A stretch of DNA of 37,032 bases from a virus: positions 1 through 37,032 of IMG/VR virus record IMGVR_UViG_3300043399_000575; one strand, 5' to 3'. Below are positions 25,548-34,487 of this stretch, one piece after another (positions within the stretch are counted from its first letter, which is position 1; each line of letters opens with the position of its first letter). The notes under the pieces were generated by a model that saw nothing but the letters and a program-made list of their open reading frames with translations, did no database searches and was not told where the DNA came from. The position numbers and the translations under genes were made by a program.

Positions 25548-25981
25548 GCCTGACCCGCGAGACCTATTACGGGGAACTGGCGAACCGGCTCCGGGCGATT
25601 CCCGGGATCCGGACGTTCTCGCGTCGTCTGCTCCATGTGAACGAGGTTCCGGCGGCGCAGCAACCGGCGCTCTTCTTGGCGCAGACCTTCCAGCGGCCGA
25701 CGTATCAGCCTGGCCGGACGATCATCTGGGAACTCGGCGCGGACCTCTATCTCTACGTCCGCGATCCGAAGGGCGCGACGCCCGGCGTCCTGATGAATCC
25801 ACTCATGGACGCTCTCTGCGCGGTCTTCGCGCCGGACAACCTGAACGTCAACGCCTGCACGTTCGGCGGTCTCTGTCACCGGGTCGAACTCGGACCGATC
25901 GAGACGGACGAGGGCACGATGGGCGAGCAGGCGATCGCAATCCTCCCGGTGACGATGGTCGTCGTCGGTACTCCAATCTGA
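25544..25981 (+). CDS. Tail terminator-like protein
   Basis: A 145-residue protein starting at GTG 25544 (MSLTRETYYGELANRLRAI). The helix-strand plan PALFLAQTFQRPTYQPGRTIIWELGADLYLYV, then NPLMDALCAVF and a closing strand (EQAIAILPVTMVVV), resembles the small alpha/beta tail terminator or gp11/gpU group that caps the tail tube. Gene order (connector, completion, this gene, tail tube) supports it; sequence alone is weak. Confidence 0.65.
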   Translation: MSLTRETYYGELANRLRAIPGIRTFSRRLLHVNEVPAAQQPALFLAQTFQRPTYQPGRTIIWELGADLYLYVRDPKGATPGVLMNPLMDALCAVFAPDNLNVNACTFGGLCHRVELGPIETDEGTMGEQAIAILPVTMVVVGTPI

Positions 25982-25999
25982 TTCTGAAGGGGAAGCACA

Positions 26000-27241
26000 A
26001 TGGTTATCGCTGCCGGACTTTTCAAGCAACTCGCCTACAAGGTCGAGAGCGCATACGGGACCGCTCCGGGTCAGTCCGGCGGGCAGGTTCTCCGCCGGAT
26101 CGAGTCGACGATTGATCTCGCGAAGGAGACCTACGCCTCGAACGAGAAGCGGACGGACTTCCAGATCGCGGACTTCCGTCACGGCGTCCGTCGGGTTCAG
26201 GGGTCGGTCAACGGCGAACTCTCCGCCGGAACGTGGAAGGATCTCTTCGGCGTCCTCCTGAAGCGCGACTTCGCGGCGGTCACGGCGATCTCTGCGGTCG
26301 GTCTGACGATCGCCGGAACCGGGCCGACGTACACGGTCACCCGGGCGACCGGCTCCTTCCTGACCGACGGCGTCAAGGTCGGCGACGTCGTCCGTCTCTC
26401 GGTCGGCTCGCTGAACGCGGCGAACCTCTCGAAGAACCTTCTCGTGGTCGACATCGGATCCGCGACCGTTCTGACCGTCCTCCCGCTGAACGGCGTCGCG
26501 CTCGTCGCCGAGGGGCCGATCAGCGGGTGCACCGTCACCGTCGTCGGGAAGAAGACCTTCGTGCCGACGACCGGGCACACGGACAGGTCGATCGCGTTCG
26601 AGCATTGGTACTCGGACCTTGTGCAGTCGGAACTCTTCCTCGGCTGCAAGATCGGTCGGGCGGCGATTCAGCTTCCGCCGACGGGGATCGCGACGGCGAA
26701 CTTCGAGGTGATGGGTCAGGATCTCGCGGATACGAGCGCGAAGCGCGGCGGCGTCGCGGCGACGTCCCAATACTTCACGACGCCGACGGCGGCGACCTCG
26801 ACCGGCTCGCTCGCGGCGGTCAACGGCGTCCTGCGCGTCGCCGACACGACGATCGCGACGATCACCGGACTCTCGATCGACGTCGCGGCGAACTACACCG
26901 GGGATCCGGTCGTCGGCTCGAACGTCGTGCCGCAGATGTTCCCGGGGCGGCTCGTCGTGACGGGGCAGTTCACGGCGTACTTCGACTCGGTCACGCTGCG
27001 CGATGCGTTCGTGAACGAGACGGAGATCAACCTCGCTGCGGCGTTCACGGCGGACAACTCGGCGGCGGCGGACTTCCTGACGTTCGTCCTGCCGCGGATC
27101 AAGGTCGGCGGAGCGGCGAAGGGCGACTCCGACGGCGGTCTCGTGCAGACGTTCCCGTTCCAAGCGTTGTTGAACACGGCGGGCGGGACCGGCGTCAAGA
27201 CGGAGCGGACGACGATCAGCATTCAGGATTCACAGGGATGA
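26000..27241 (+). CDS. Tail tube protein
   Basis: A 413-residue protein. KQLAYKVESAYGTAPG (about 9-24), RIESTIDLAKETYASNEKRTDFQIADFRHGVRRVQGSVNGELS (33-75) and later GIATANFEVMGQDLA and MFPGRLVVTGQFTAYF match phage tail tube proteins whose hexamers stack to make the tube. Middle residues about 95-180 (AGTGPTYTVTRATGSFLTDGVKVGDVVRL to VVGKKTFVP) form an additional beta domain. AAGGGGAAGC precedes ATG 26000. An HNH homing endonuclease gene overlaps its stop codon, separating it from the tail chaperones. Confidence 0.8.
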   Translation: MVIAAGLFKQLAYKVESAYGTAPGQSGGQVLRRIESTIDLAKETYASNEKRTDFQIADFRHGVRRVQGSVNGELSAGTWKDLFGVLLKRDFAAVTAISAVGLTIAGTGPTYTVTRATGSFLTDGVKVGDVVRLSVGSLNAANLSKNLLVVDIGSATVLTVLPLNGVALVAEGPISGCTVTVVGKKTFVPTTGHTDRSIAFEHWYSDLVQSELFLGCKIGRAAIQLPPTGIATANFEVMGQDLADTSAKRGGVAATSQYFTTPTAATSTGSLAAVNGVLRVADTTIATITGLSIDVAANYTGDPVVGSNVVPQMFPGRLVVTGQFTAYFDSVTLRDAFVNETEINLAAAFTADNSAAADFLTFVLPRIKVGGAAKGDSDGGLVQTFPFQALLNTAGGTGVKTERTTISIQDSQG

Positions 27242-27792
27242 GCGTGAACTGGAGGCCGGTCCCGGGTACTGGCGGTCTCTACGAGGCGAGCGACCAAGGC
27301 GAAGTTCGGTCGCTCCCTCGGACGATTCACAAAATGAATCGATGGGGCAAGGTTTCCCCGGTTCGCCTTGAAGGTGCGGTCTTGCGATCGTGGAAAGGCG
27401 CGTCGGGGTATCTCACCGTCTACCTGTGCTTTGACGGGAAGCGCACGGCGATCAACGTGCATCGGGTGGTTGCAATGGCCTTTCACGGGACCAGAGAAGG
27501 TCTCGACGTCAATCACATTGACGGGGACAAGATCAACAATCGCCCTGAAAATCTGGAGTGGTGCACGAGATCGGAGAACATGCGTCACGCTCTAGCCACG
27601 GGCCTGATGGCGGCGGTCCGGGCGGTTATCGCGACTCCGAAGGAGGGCGGTGAAACTCTGAGCTTCGCCTCGTCGAAAGACGCGGCGATCGCCCTTGGTG
27701 GCGTTGGCAAATGGGGAAATATCAAGTCCGCGCTTTGCGGCCAGATCCCAAGCGCCTACGGCTACCGTTGGGCATACGATTCCCAGGCGTAA
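27238..27792 (+). CDS. HNH homing endonuclease with NUMOD4
   Basis: A 184-residue enzyme. The NUMOD4 start WRPVPGTGGLYEASDQGEVRSLPR (5-28) leads to the HNH core with His75 (NVHRVVAMAFHG) and His93-Ile-Asp-Gly-Asp-Lys-Ile-Asn-Asn (VNHIDGDKINNRPENLEWCT, Asn105). The C-terminal part (FASSKDAAIALGGVGKWGNIKSALCG ... GYRWAYD) resembles NUMOD1-type DNA-binding repeats. Both histidines are intact, unlike in the two HNH_3-like early proteins. ATG overlaps the tail tube stop; codon use differs from its neighbours. An 89-base gap with a CTCCAC/GTGGAG hairpin separates it from the chaperone gene. Confidence 0.9.
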   Translation: MSVNWRPVPGTGGLYEASDQGEVRSLPRTIHKMNRWGKVSPVRLEGAVLRSWKGASGYLTVYLCFDGKRTAINVHRVVAMAFHGTREGLDVNHIDGDKINNRPENLEWCTRSENMRHALATGLMAAVRAVIATPKEGGETLSFASSKDAAIALGGVGKWGNIKSALCGQIPSAYGYRWAYDSQA

Positions 27793-27864
27793 GCCTGACA
27801 ACCGGCACCGACTCGCCGCTCGTCTCCACTCGCAGGTGGAGCGGGCGGCGGGCACGGGCAAATT

Positions 27865-27878
27865 TCTACCTGCGAGGC
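27865..27878 (+). repeat. Leader repeat TCTACCTGCGAGGC, copy 2
   Basis: Identical to 24295-24308; here it ends three bases before the chaperone ATG at 27882 and supplies its likely ribosome-binding site. Confidence 0.6.
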
Positions 27879-27881
27879 AAT

Positions 27882-28298
27882 ATGGAAAGCATCACCGAGG
27901 GTTTCGATCTTGCGTCCGTCGAGGACGTCGAGTCGGCAGAGGTTCAACTGAAGCGGAACGGGCAACCGTTGCCGATCTTCGTGACGATCGCCGGGCCGGA
28001 GCATCCGAAGCGGAAGCGGTTCGCGTTCGAGAAGCAGCGGCGGATCCGGAAGCAACTCGCGAAGACGGGCAAGGTCGAGTTCGGCGATCCGGCCGAGGAC
28101 GAGGCGGAGGAGAACGACCTCCTCGCCGACTGCGTCCTGTCCTGGCGCGGCGTCCTGATGAACGGCGTCCCGGTGCCGTGTCGTCGAGATTCGGTCCTGG
28201 CGATCTTGCAGGACAAAAAGCGGGCGTGGTTCCGGAAGGCGATCAAAGAGGCGTTCGACGACGCCGAGGCTTTTACGCAGGTCTCCGCGGGCGTCTGA
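27882..28298 (+). CDS. Tail assembly chaperone (G-like)
   Basis: A 138-residue protein starting MESITEGFDLASVED. FDLASVEDVESAEVQLKRNGQPLPIFVTIAGPEH and the segment CVLSWRGVLMNGVPVPCRRDSVLAIL match small tail chaperones that coat the tape measure before tube assembly. The C-terminal helix (KKRAWFRKAIKEAFDDAEAF) leads into TTTT at 28271-28274, where a -1 shift would give a longer G-T form. The stop at 28296-28298 lies inside the T frame, and the tape measure gene follows, the standard order in long-tailed phages. Confidence 0.8.
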   Translation: MESITEGFDLASVEDVESAEVQLKRNGQPLPIFVTIAGPEHPKRKRFAFEKQRRIRKQLAKTGKVEFGDPAEDEAEENDLLADCVLSWRGVLMNGVPVPCRRDSVLAILQDKKRAWFRKAIKEAFDDAEAFTQVSAGV

Positions 28299-28627
28299 TC
28301 GAGTTCGCCTCGATCGAGGCGGATCTCGCGCAGAGGCAGGGCGACGGGGCGACGCTCCGGACGCATCTGCAACGTGCGGCGGAGACGGGGAGGGTCGACG
28401 AGCGACTGTTCAACTCCTGCCCGAAGGGCGCGGAATCGCTCTGGTCTGCGTTCGGTCAGATCGGTCGATCGCGTCCCTCCGGGTTCGGCGTCGCGCCGAT
28501 CTCGCTCGTCGAGATTGAGTCGTGGCAACGCCTCTTCGGCGTGACGCTGACACCCTGGGAGATCGACACCATAATCGAGGTCGACGCGGTCTTCGTCGGC
28601 CGCGCAGCAGCGTCCAAGGGGAAGTAG
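28274..28627 (+). CDS. Tail assembly chaperone extension (T-like), likely made by -1 frameshift
   Basis: An open frame in -1 relative to the G-like gene, coding 117 residues after the proposed slip at TTTT 28271-28274. It includes a helical stretch (LIEFASIEADLAQRQGDGATLRTHL) and the conserved-looking ending VEIESWQRLFGVTLTPWEIDTIIEVDAVF, a motif of phage tail chaperone proteins. No ATG, GTG or TTG occurs in this frame from 28274 to the motif, so independent initiation is unlikely. The fusion would be 131 + 117 = 248 residues. The slippery site (G-GCT-TTT-A) is weak by lambda standards; CAAAAAG at 28214-28220 is an alternative. Confidence 0.7.
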   Translation, partial: YAGLRGRLIEFASIEADLAQRQGDGATLRTHLQRAAETGRVDERLFNSCPKGAESLWSAFGQIGRSRPSGFGVAPISLVEIESWQRLFGVTLTPWEIDTIIEVDAVFVGRAAASKGK

Positions 28628-28629
28628 GG

Positions 28630-31600
28630 ATGAACGGCGTCGTCAGCGAGATGTTGATCCGGATCGCGGCCGATACCGCGCAGCTTCGGTCGGAGATGAA
28701 CGAGGCGAAGCGGGCGGTCGGCGACGGGTTCGACGATATGAAGGCGGCGGGCGCGAGCCTTCGGACCTCGCTCATCGGCATCTTCGCGGCGATCGGCGTC
28801 GGGCAGCTTGCGAAGCAGTTCGTCGAGGTCGCGGACGCGATGTCGCAGATGAATGCGCGACTGAAGCTCGCGACGTCGTCGAGCCAGGAGTTCCGTCAGG
28901 CGCAGGCGGACATCTACCGGATCTCGCAGCAGAACTCGATCGGTCTCGAGGAGGTCGCGTCGCTTTACACGAAGCTGAACGACCCGGTAAAGCGACTCGG
29001 CGGATCCGCGAAAGAGACCTCCGCGATCGTCGAGTCCTTCTCGCTCTCGCTGAAGGTCGGCGGCGCGTCGGCGCAGGAAGCGAGCGCGGCGACGCTTCAG
29101 TTCGCGCAGGCGATGGGCTCCGGGAAACTCCAGGGCGACGAGTTCCGCTCGATGGCGGAGGCGTCGCCGCGGTTTATGAAGGCTCTCGCGGACGGGATGG
29201 GCGTCCCGGTCGAGAAGCTGAAGGAGATGGGGAGTGAGGGGAAGCTGACCGCAGACGTTGTCGGCAATGCCCTGATGAAAGCCCTTGGGGACCTCCGGCG
29301 AGAGTCGGAGTCCCTCCCGGATACGGTTTCCGGAGCGTTTACCAGAATCAAGAACGACGTCTTCGTTGCGGTCGGCGAGTTGAACGAGAACTCGGGGCTC
29401 ACGCTCGGGATCGCGGGTCTGGTCGAGTACGCCCGGACCGACCTCCTCCCGGTCATCAAGGACGAACTCGCCGGAGCCTTCGCGGCGGTCGCCGACTGGA
29501 TCGGCCGGAACGAGGAGATGCTCGGCTTCGTCTGGTCTCAGGCGAAGGGCGTCCTCGGCGAAGCGTGGGAGATCGCGAAGACGATCGGCGGATGGATCGG
29601 CTTCCTCGTCGAAGCCCTCCGTCTCGGCGAACTCCTCGGGGCGTTCCTCCTCGGCGTCCGGGTTACGGTCGCGGGGGTCAAGGACGGCGTGACGCTGATC
29701 GCGGCGGGCTTCGCGCAGATGGGATCTCTGATCCTTCAGATGGTTCTCTCGCCGCTGCAACTCGTTCTTCAGACCTCCGCGATGATCGCGGGCGTCTTCG
29801 ACAAGGATCTCGCGGAGAAGATCCGTGGCGTGAGCGCAACGGTCGACCAGTTCGCGAGCGCGGGCTCGAACTACGCGAAGGGCGTCGTCGCGGACTTCGC
29901 GGCCGGGAAGTCGAGCGTGATGGCGCTCGCGAACGAACTCGTCGGGGCGACCGGGAAGACGAACGAGTCGACCGAGGCGCAGAAGAAGCACGGCGACGCG
30001 GCGAACGGCGCGGCGACCTCCTTCGGGACGCTGAAGTCGAAGATCTCGGACAACTCGGAGGAGCAGAAGAAGGCGGCGAAGGAGGCGGAGAAGGCGAAGG
30101 CGGAATACGACAAGCTCATCAAGTCGATCAGCGACAAGACCGGGCTCCTGATCGCGGAGACGCAGCAGACCGAGAAGCTGACCGACGGGCAGAAGACCGC
30201 GCTGAAGGTCATGCAAGACATTCAGGCGGGGACGCTGAAGCTGACCGACGAGCAGAAGCGGAACCTCGCGACCGCGCTGGAGCAGTACCTCCAGCAAGAG
30301 AAGTCGAACAACGCGACGAAGGAGGCGAACGACCTCTCGAAGAAGCGGGCCGAGGAGTTGAAGAAGACGACCGACGCTCAGATCGCGGAGGCGTCGAAGC
30401 TGATCGAAGGGAACCGGGCGCTCGAAGAGCAGAACCTGAAGCTGAAGATCGGCGACGCAGCCTTCCGCGATCGGCAGATCGCGCTCCTGAAGACCCGGGC
30501 CGACGAACTCGAATGGCAGGCGGCGCTCGACGACGGGAACGCGGCGCTGATAGCGCAAGCAAAAGCCCTCCGCGAGCGGGCCGGTCTACTCGAAGAGGGC
30601 GGCGTCCTCGAAGCGGCGAAGAAGACGGCCGACGAGTGGCAGAAGACGGCCGACTCGATTCAGGAGGGGCTGACCGACTCCCTCTTCCGGGCGGCGGAGA
30701 ACGGGAAGGGCTTCTTCCAATCCCTGAAGGACGGGATCAAGGGGATGTTCAACAACCTCGTCCTGAAGCCGATCATCAACGCGGTGATGAAACCGATCGC
30801 TGGCGGGATTTCGTCGCTCCTCTCTGGCGGCGCGAGCGCGGCCGGAGGCGGAGGAGGCGACGGTGGTCTCGGCGGGATCGGAAGTCTTCTCTCGTCGGCC
30901 GGGAGTCTCTTCGGGGCTGGCGGGCTCTCCGGCTCGCTGATGGCGGGCGCGGGTTGGCTAACCGGCGCGACGTCGTTCACCGGGGCGCTCTCGGCGGCGG
31001 GCTCCCTGATGGGGACCGGGACGCTTGGCGGGATGATGTCCGGTCTCGGGATGGCGGCTGGCGCTCTCGGGCCGATCGCTCTCGGCGTGATGGCGGTCAT
31101 GTCGTTGATGAAGAAGGGCGGCGGGCCGAAGTCCGGCGGGCAGTCGATCATGGAACTGACCGGGGGGATCTCGTCGATCTCGGCGCTGCAATCGATGCGG
31201 GTCTCGGACGGCGGGAGGTACATCTACACGCCGGATTCGGACGATGCTCGGGTGTCTCCGGTGACCCGGGCGGCGGTCTCGGCGATCCAGGACATGTCGC
31301 AGTTGTTCGGGATTGCGACCGCGAACATGACGCTCGGGATCGGCTACGACACGGACCCGCGAGGGAAGGCTCCGACGCGGATCTCGTCGTTCGCGAGGGT
31401 CGGCTCCGAGCAGGGCGAAGGATCCTGGCTCTCCTGGAATCGCGAGATCGATCCTGCGAAGTTGCAGGAAGAACTCGCCGACGAGATGCAGCGAGTGATC
31501 ATCCAGGGGCTGATGTACTCGGATCTTCCGGAGTCGATCGCCGAGATTTTCTCGGACATCAATCCGGTCGATTCTTCGATCGACGAGATCAAGGTGGCGC

Positions 31601-32370
31601 TTGAGGCGGCGCAGGCACTCGGGATGAGTGTGAAGCAGTTCGGCGACGCGGTCCGGATGATGCCGTTCGAGAACCTGAAGGGGCTTTCGTTCGATGCGGC
31701 GGCGGGGCTCGTAAAGCTCGCGGGCGGGATCGAGAATCTGCTGAACCAGCTTCAGACCTACTACCAGAACTTCTACTCGGCGACGGAGCAGGCGGGGATC
31801 GCGGCGCAGCAGTCCCTGAAGCTCCTCGAAAGCGTCGGGATCTCGTCGTCGAACGTCGAGACGCGGCAGGAGTTCCGGGCGCTCTTCGAGAGCCTGAACG
31901 CGAACACGGAGCAGGGGCGCGAGCAGATCGCCGCGATGCTTCAGGTCGCGGGCTCGATGGCTTCGGTCTTCTCGTTCCTCGAACAGCAGGGGAAAGAGAC
32001 CGGGATCGAGTCGATTCAGGAGTTGGTCGCGAACTCTCCGCAGGTGACGGTCCTCGAAACGATGCTGACTCCGGCGGCGGCGACTGCGGCATCGACGGCG
32101 GCGATCGCGGACTCCTCGGATCGCTCCGCGAAGTCTCTGGAGAAGATCGAGTCGGCGGTCGTCGAGCAGAACGCCTCCTCGAAGGATGTCTACGGTCAGA
32201 TGGTCGAGGCGGTCGGCCTGATGCAGAGCGCGACGCAGACGATGGTGCAAGCCGGGAGCGCGATCGTCTCGGCGTCGAACCAACTCGCGACGGCGGCGGG
32301 GCGGCTCTCTGATTCGGTCGCGCTGATGGAGTCGCAGCCGACCTATTCCAACGACATCGGGGCGGCGTAA
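28630..32370 (+). CDS. Tail tape measure protein
   Basis: A 1246-residue protein. Residues about 1-270 hold the tape measure domain: AADTAQLRSEMNEAKRAVGDGFDDMKAAGASL, VADAMSQMNARLKLATSSSQEFRQAQ, SASAQEASAATLQFAQAMGSGKLQGDEFRSMAE-like segments and LPDTVSGAFTRIKNDVF. A helical region (330-720) with coiled coils rich in Lys/Glu/Ala follows, then a Gly-rich hydrophobic stretch (about 775-880, GGISSLLSGGASAAGGGGG to LGPIALGVMAVMSLM) that could enter the host membrane. The protein sets tail length and helps DNA entry. A purine-rich GGGGAAGTAGG precedes ATG 28630. Its stop shares one base with the next ATG (TAATG). Confidence 0.9.
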   Translation: MNGVVSEMLIRIAADTAQLRSEMNEAKRAVGDGFDDMKAAGASLRTSLIGIFAAIGVGQLAKQFVEVADAMSQMNARLKLATSSSQEFRQAQADIYRISQQNSIGLEEVASLYTKLNDPVKRLGGSAKETSAIVESFSLSLKVGGASAQEASAATLQFAQAMGSGKLQGDEFRSMAEASPRFMKALADGMGVPVEKLKEMGSEGKLTADVVGNALMKALGDLRRESESLPDTVSGAFTRIKNDVFVAVGELNENSGLTLGIAGLVEYARTDLLPVIKDELAGAFAAVADWIGRNEEMLGFVWSQAKGVLGEAWEIAKTIGGWIGFLVEALRLGELLGAFLLGVRVTVAGVKDGVTLIAAGFAQMGSLILQMVLSPLQLVLQTSAMIAGVFDKDLAEKIRGVSATVDQFASAGSNYAKGVVADFAAGKSSVMALANELVGATGKTNESTEAQKKHGDAANGAATSFGTLKSKISDNSEEQKKAAKEAEKAKAEYDKLIKSISDKTGLLIAETQQTEKLTDGQKTALKVMQDIQAGTLKLTDEQKRNLATALEQYLQQEKSNNATKEANDLSKKRAEELKKTTDAQIAEASKLIEGNRALEEQNLKLKIGDAAFRDRQIALLKTRADELEWQAALDDGNAALIAQAKALRERAGLLEEGGVLEAAKKTADEWQKTADSIQEGLTDSLFRAAENGKGFFQSLKDGIKGMFNNLVLKPIINAVMKPIAGGISSLLSGGASAAGGGGGDGGLGGIGSLLSSAGSLFGAGGLSGSLMAGAGWLTGATSFTGALSAAGSLMGTGTLGGMMSGLGMAAGALGPIALGVMAVMSLMKKGGGPKSGGQSIMELTGGISSISALQSMRVSDGGRYIYTPDSDDARVSPVTRAAVSAIQDMSQLFGIATANMTLGIGYDTDPRGKAPTRISSFARVGSEQGEGSWLSWNREIDPAKLQEELADEMQRVIIQGLMYSDLPESIAEIFSDINPVDSSIDEIKVALEAAQALGMSVKQFGDAVRMMPFENLKGLSFDAAAGLVKLAGGIENLLNQLQTYYQNFYSATEQAGIAAQQSLKLLESVGISSSNVETRQEFRALFESLNANTEQGREQIAAMLQVAGSMASVFSFLEQQGKETGIESIQELVANSPQVTVLETMLTPAAATAASTAAIADSSDRSAKSLEKIESAVVEQNASSKDVYGQMVEAVGLMQSATQTMVQAGSAIVSASNQLATAAGRLSDSVALMESQPTYSNDIGAA

Positions 32371-34484
32371 TGGCTCAGATCGTACTCGCGGAGATCGAGG
32401 CATACGACCCGGGGATCTCCGGGACGCGGATCCTCCGATACGGGACGCAGGGCTTCGTCACGAGCGGGCGGAACCTCCTCCCGTTCTCGGAGGACTACGG
32501 CAACGCGGATTGGACGAAGACGAACGTCACGCTGACCTCCGGGCGACCCTCCCCGGTCGGCGACGCCGGGGCGTACACGGTCACGGACTCGGACGCGGCG
32601 AACTTCGGAGTGCTTCAGCGGGCCGGGACGACGACGGTCGCCGGAACGACCTACTGCGTCTCGTGGTTCGTGAAGAAGGACTCGATCGGGCGGGCGACTC
32701 GATTCCCTCTGCTTCGCCTCTCCTTCGGCTCCGGGGGTGTCGCGGGCCGGGCGGAGATGTCCTTCGACACGGCGACCGGCGAGAGCAGTCCGACGTCGAT
32801 CAACGGAACCGGAACGACGACCCTCGTCGCCTCCGGAGTGACGGACGAAGGCGACTGGTGGCGGGCGTGGATCGCCGCGTCGAACACGGTCGGGACGACG
32901 GCGAACGCGACGCTCTTCCCGGCGCTCGGGGCGAGTGCGTCGTGGGTGACGAGCGTCTCGGCGACCGGGAGCATCGACGCTTGGGGCGCTCAGTTCGAGC
33001 CCGGATCCTCGCCGACGCCCTACGTCCAGACGATCGGGACGGCGGCGACCGACTTCCTCTTCTACGAAGGGCGGATCGAGCAACCGGCGAACGTCCGGCG
33101 CGAGGTCTTCGCCGGAGGTCGGACGTTCGGCCGGACTCAGATCGGTTATGGCGACCTCGTCCTTGTGAACAACGACGGCGGTCTCGACGGTCTCCTCGGC
33201 TACTCGTTCTCGGGTCGTCGGATCACGATCCGGTACGGGGTCGTCATGCCGTGGAATCGCGGACGCCCGACTTGGGTGACGGTCCTTCAGGGGGCGATGG
33301 AGCAGGTCGAACTCTCGTGGCAGCGGGTGACGGTCCGGGTCCGGGACAAGCAACTCGACATTGCGCAACCGCTTCAGCAAACCCGGTACGCCGGGACCGG
33401 CGGCATGGAAGGCGGAGCGGAGATCGACGGAAGGCCGAAGCCATTGATCTTCGGGAAGGTCTTCAACATCGCTCCGCCGATGGTCGATCAGGCGCGGAAC
33501 ATCTTTCAGATTCATTCCGGCGGTCAGGTCGTCTCGGTCGACGGCGTCTTCGATCGCGGCGTTCCGCTGACTGCCGGGGCGGCTTACTCGTCGCTGGCGG
33601 ACATTCAGGCGAACGCTCCCTCGGCGGGGCAGTATCGGGTCTGGAACGACGCGACGGCGGGGTGCTTCGTCCGCGTCGGCGTCTCCTCGACCGGGCCGAC
33701 CGGGACGGTGACGGTCGACGCGACGCAAGGCTCCTCGCGGACCGTCGGCGACCTCTTCACGGCGGTCTTGACGAAGGCGGGCGTCCCGGCGGCGAGCATC
33801 TCCTCGGCGGACGTTGCCGCTCTGAATTCGGCGGCGTCTTACGAAGCGGGCGTTTACGCGGCGCACAATACGGACGCGACGGCGATCACGCTGCTCGATG
33901 AACTCGTCGCGTCCGTCGGCGCGTGGTACGGGGCCGACGCGAGCGGGACGTTCAGGATCGGCCGCATCGAAGTCCCAACGGGGGACGCGGTCGGCGAGAT
34001 CTCCGCGACCGAGATCATCGCGATCGAGCGGGTGGCGTCCCGGGATCCGGGCGTCGGCGTTCCGGCGTGGAAGGTCAAGGTCGGATATCAGCGGGTTCAG
34101 TTCGTGCAGACCGACCTCGCGGCGACGGTCTCGAACGACCGGCGGGCGTTCGTCTCGTCGGAGTATCGGCGGGCGACGGCGGAAGACGCGACGGTCAAGA
34201 CCGCGAACCTTCTCTCCCCGGAGATCAGCTTCTCGACGCTCCTCGCCTCGAAGGCGGACGCATCGGCGGAGGCGTCCCGGCTCCTGATGATCTACAAAAC
34301 CCGGAGGGACATCTATCAGTTGACGGTCCGCGTCGACGCGGCGCTCGCGTCCGCGCTCGACATCGGGAAGATCGTCACGCTTCGGGTCAATCGCTTCGGG
34401 ATGTCGTCCGGGAAGAAGTTCCTCATCATCGGGCTTCGGACGAACCTCCGTGGCTATCAATTCGACCTGACCCTCTGGGGCTGA
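32370..34484 (+). CDS. Tail tip protein with inserted carbohydrate-binding-like domain
   Basis: A 704-residue protein. The scaffold (residues 1-30 and from about 225: FYEGRIEQPANVRREVFAGGRTFG, GYGDLVLVNNDGGLDGLLGYSFSGRRITIRYG, TWVTVLQGAMEQVELSWQRVTVRVRDK, KPLIFGKVFNIAPPMVDQ) belongs to a phage tail tip family whose members begin with a strand RYGTQGFVT running directly into FYEGRI. Here about 190 residues are inserted there: NLLPFSEDYGNADWTKTNVTLTSG ... DEGDWWRAWIAA ... GSIDAWGAQFEPGSSPTPYVQT. That insert resembles lectin-like or LamG-like beta sandwiches in phage fibres and could bind sugars. The adjacent gene carries a similar insert. Confidence 0.75.
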   Translation: MAQIVLAEIEAYDPGISGTRILRYGTQGFVTSGRNLLPFSEDYGNADWTKTNVTLTSGRPSPVGDAGAYTVTDSDAANFGVLQRAGTTTVAGTTYCVSWFVKKDSIGRATRFPLLRLSFGSGGVAGRAEMSFDTATGESSPTSINGTGTTTLVASGVTDEGDWWRAWIAASNTVGTTANATLFPALGASASWVTSVSATGSIDAWGAQFEPGSSPTPYVQTIGTAATDFLFYEGRIEQPANVRREVFAGGRTFGRTQIGYGDLVLVNNDGGLDGLLGYSFSGRRITIRYGVVMPWNRGRPTWVTVLQGAMEQVELSWQRVTVRVRDKQLDIAQPLQQTRYAGTGGMEGGAEIDGRPKPLIFGKVFNIAPPMVDQARNIFQIHSGGQVVSVDGVFDRGVPLTAGAAYSSLADIQANAPSAGQYRVWNDATAGCFVRVGVSSTGPTGTVTVDATQGSSRTVGDLFTAVLTKAGVPAASISSADVAALNSAASYEAGVYAAHNTDATAITLLDELVASVGAWYGADASGTFRIGRIEVPTGDAVGEISATEIIAIERVASRDPGVGVPAWKVKVGYQRVQFVQTDLAATVSNDRRAFVSSEYRRATAEDATVKTANLLSPEISFSTLLASKADASAEASRLLMIYKTRRDIYQLTVRVDAALASALDIGKIVTLRVNRFGMSSGKKFLIIGLRTNLRGYQFDLTLWG

Positions 34485-34487
34485 GAT

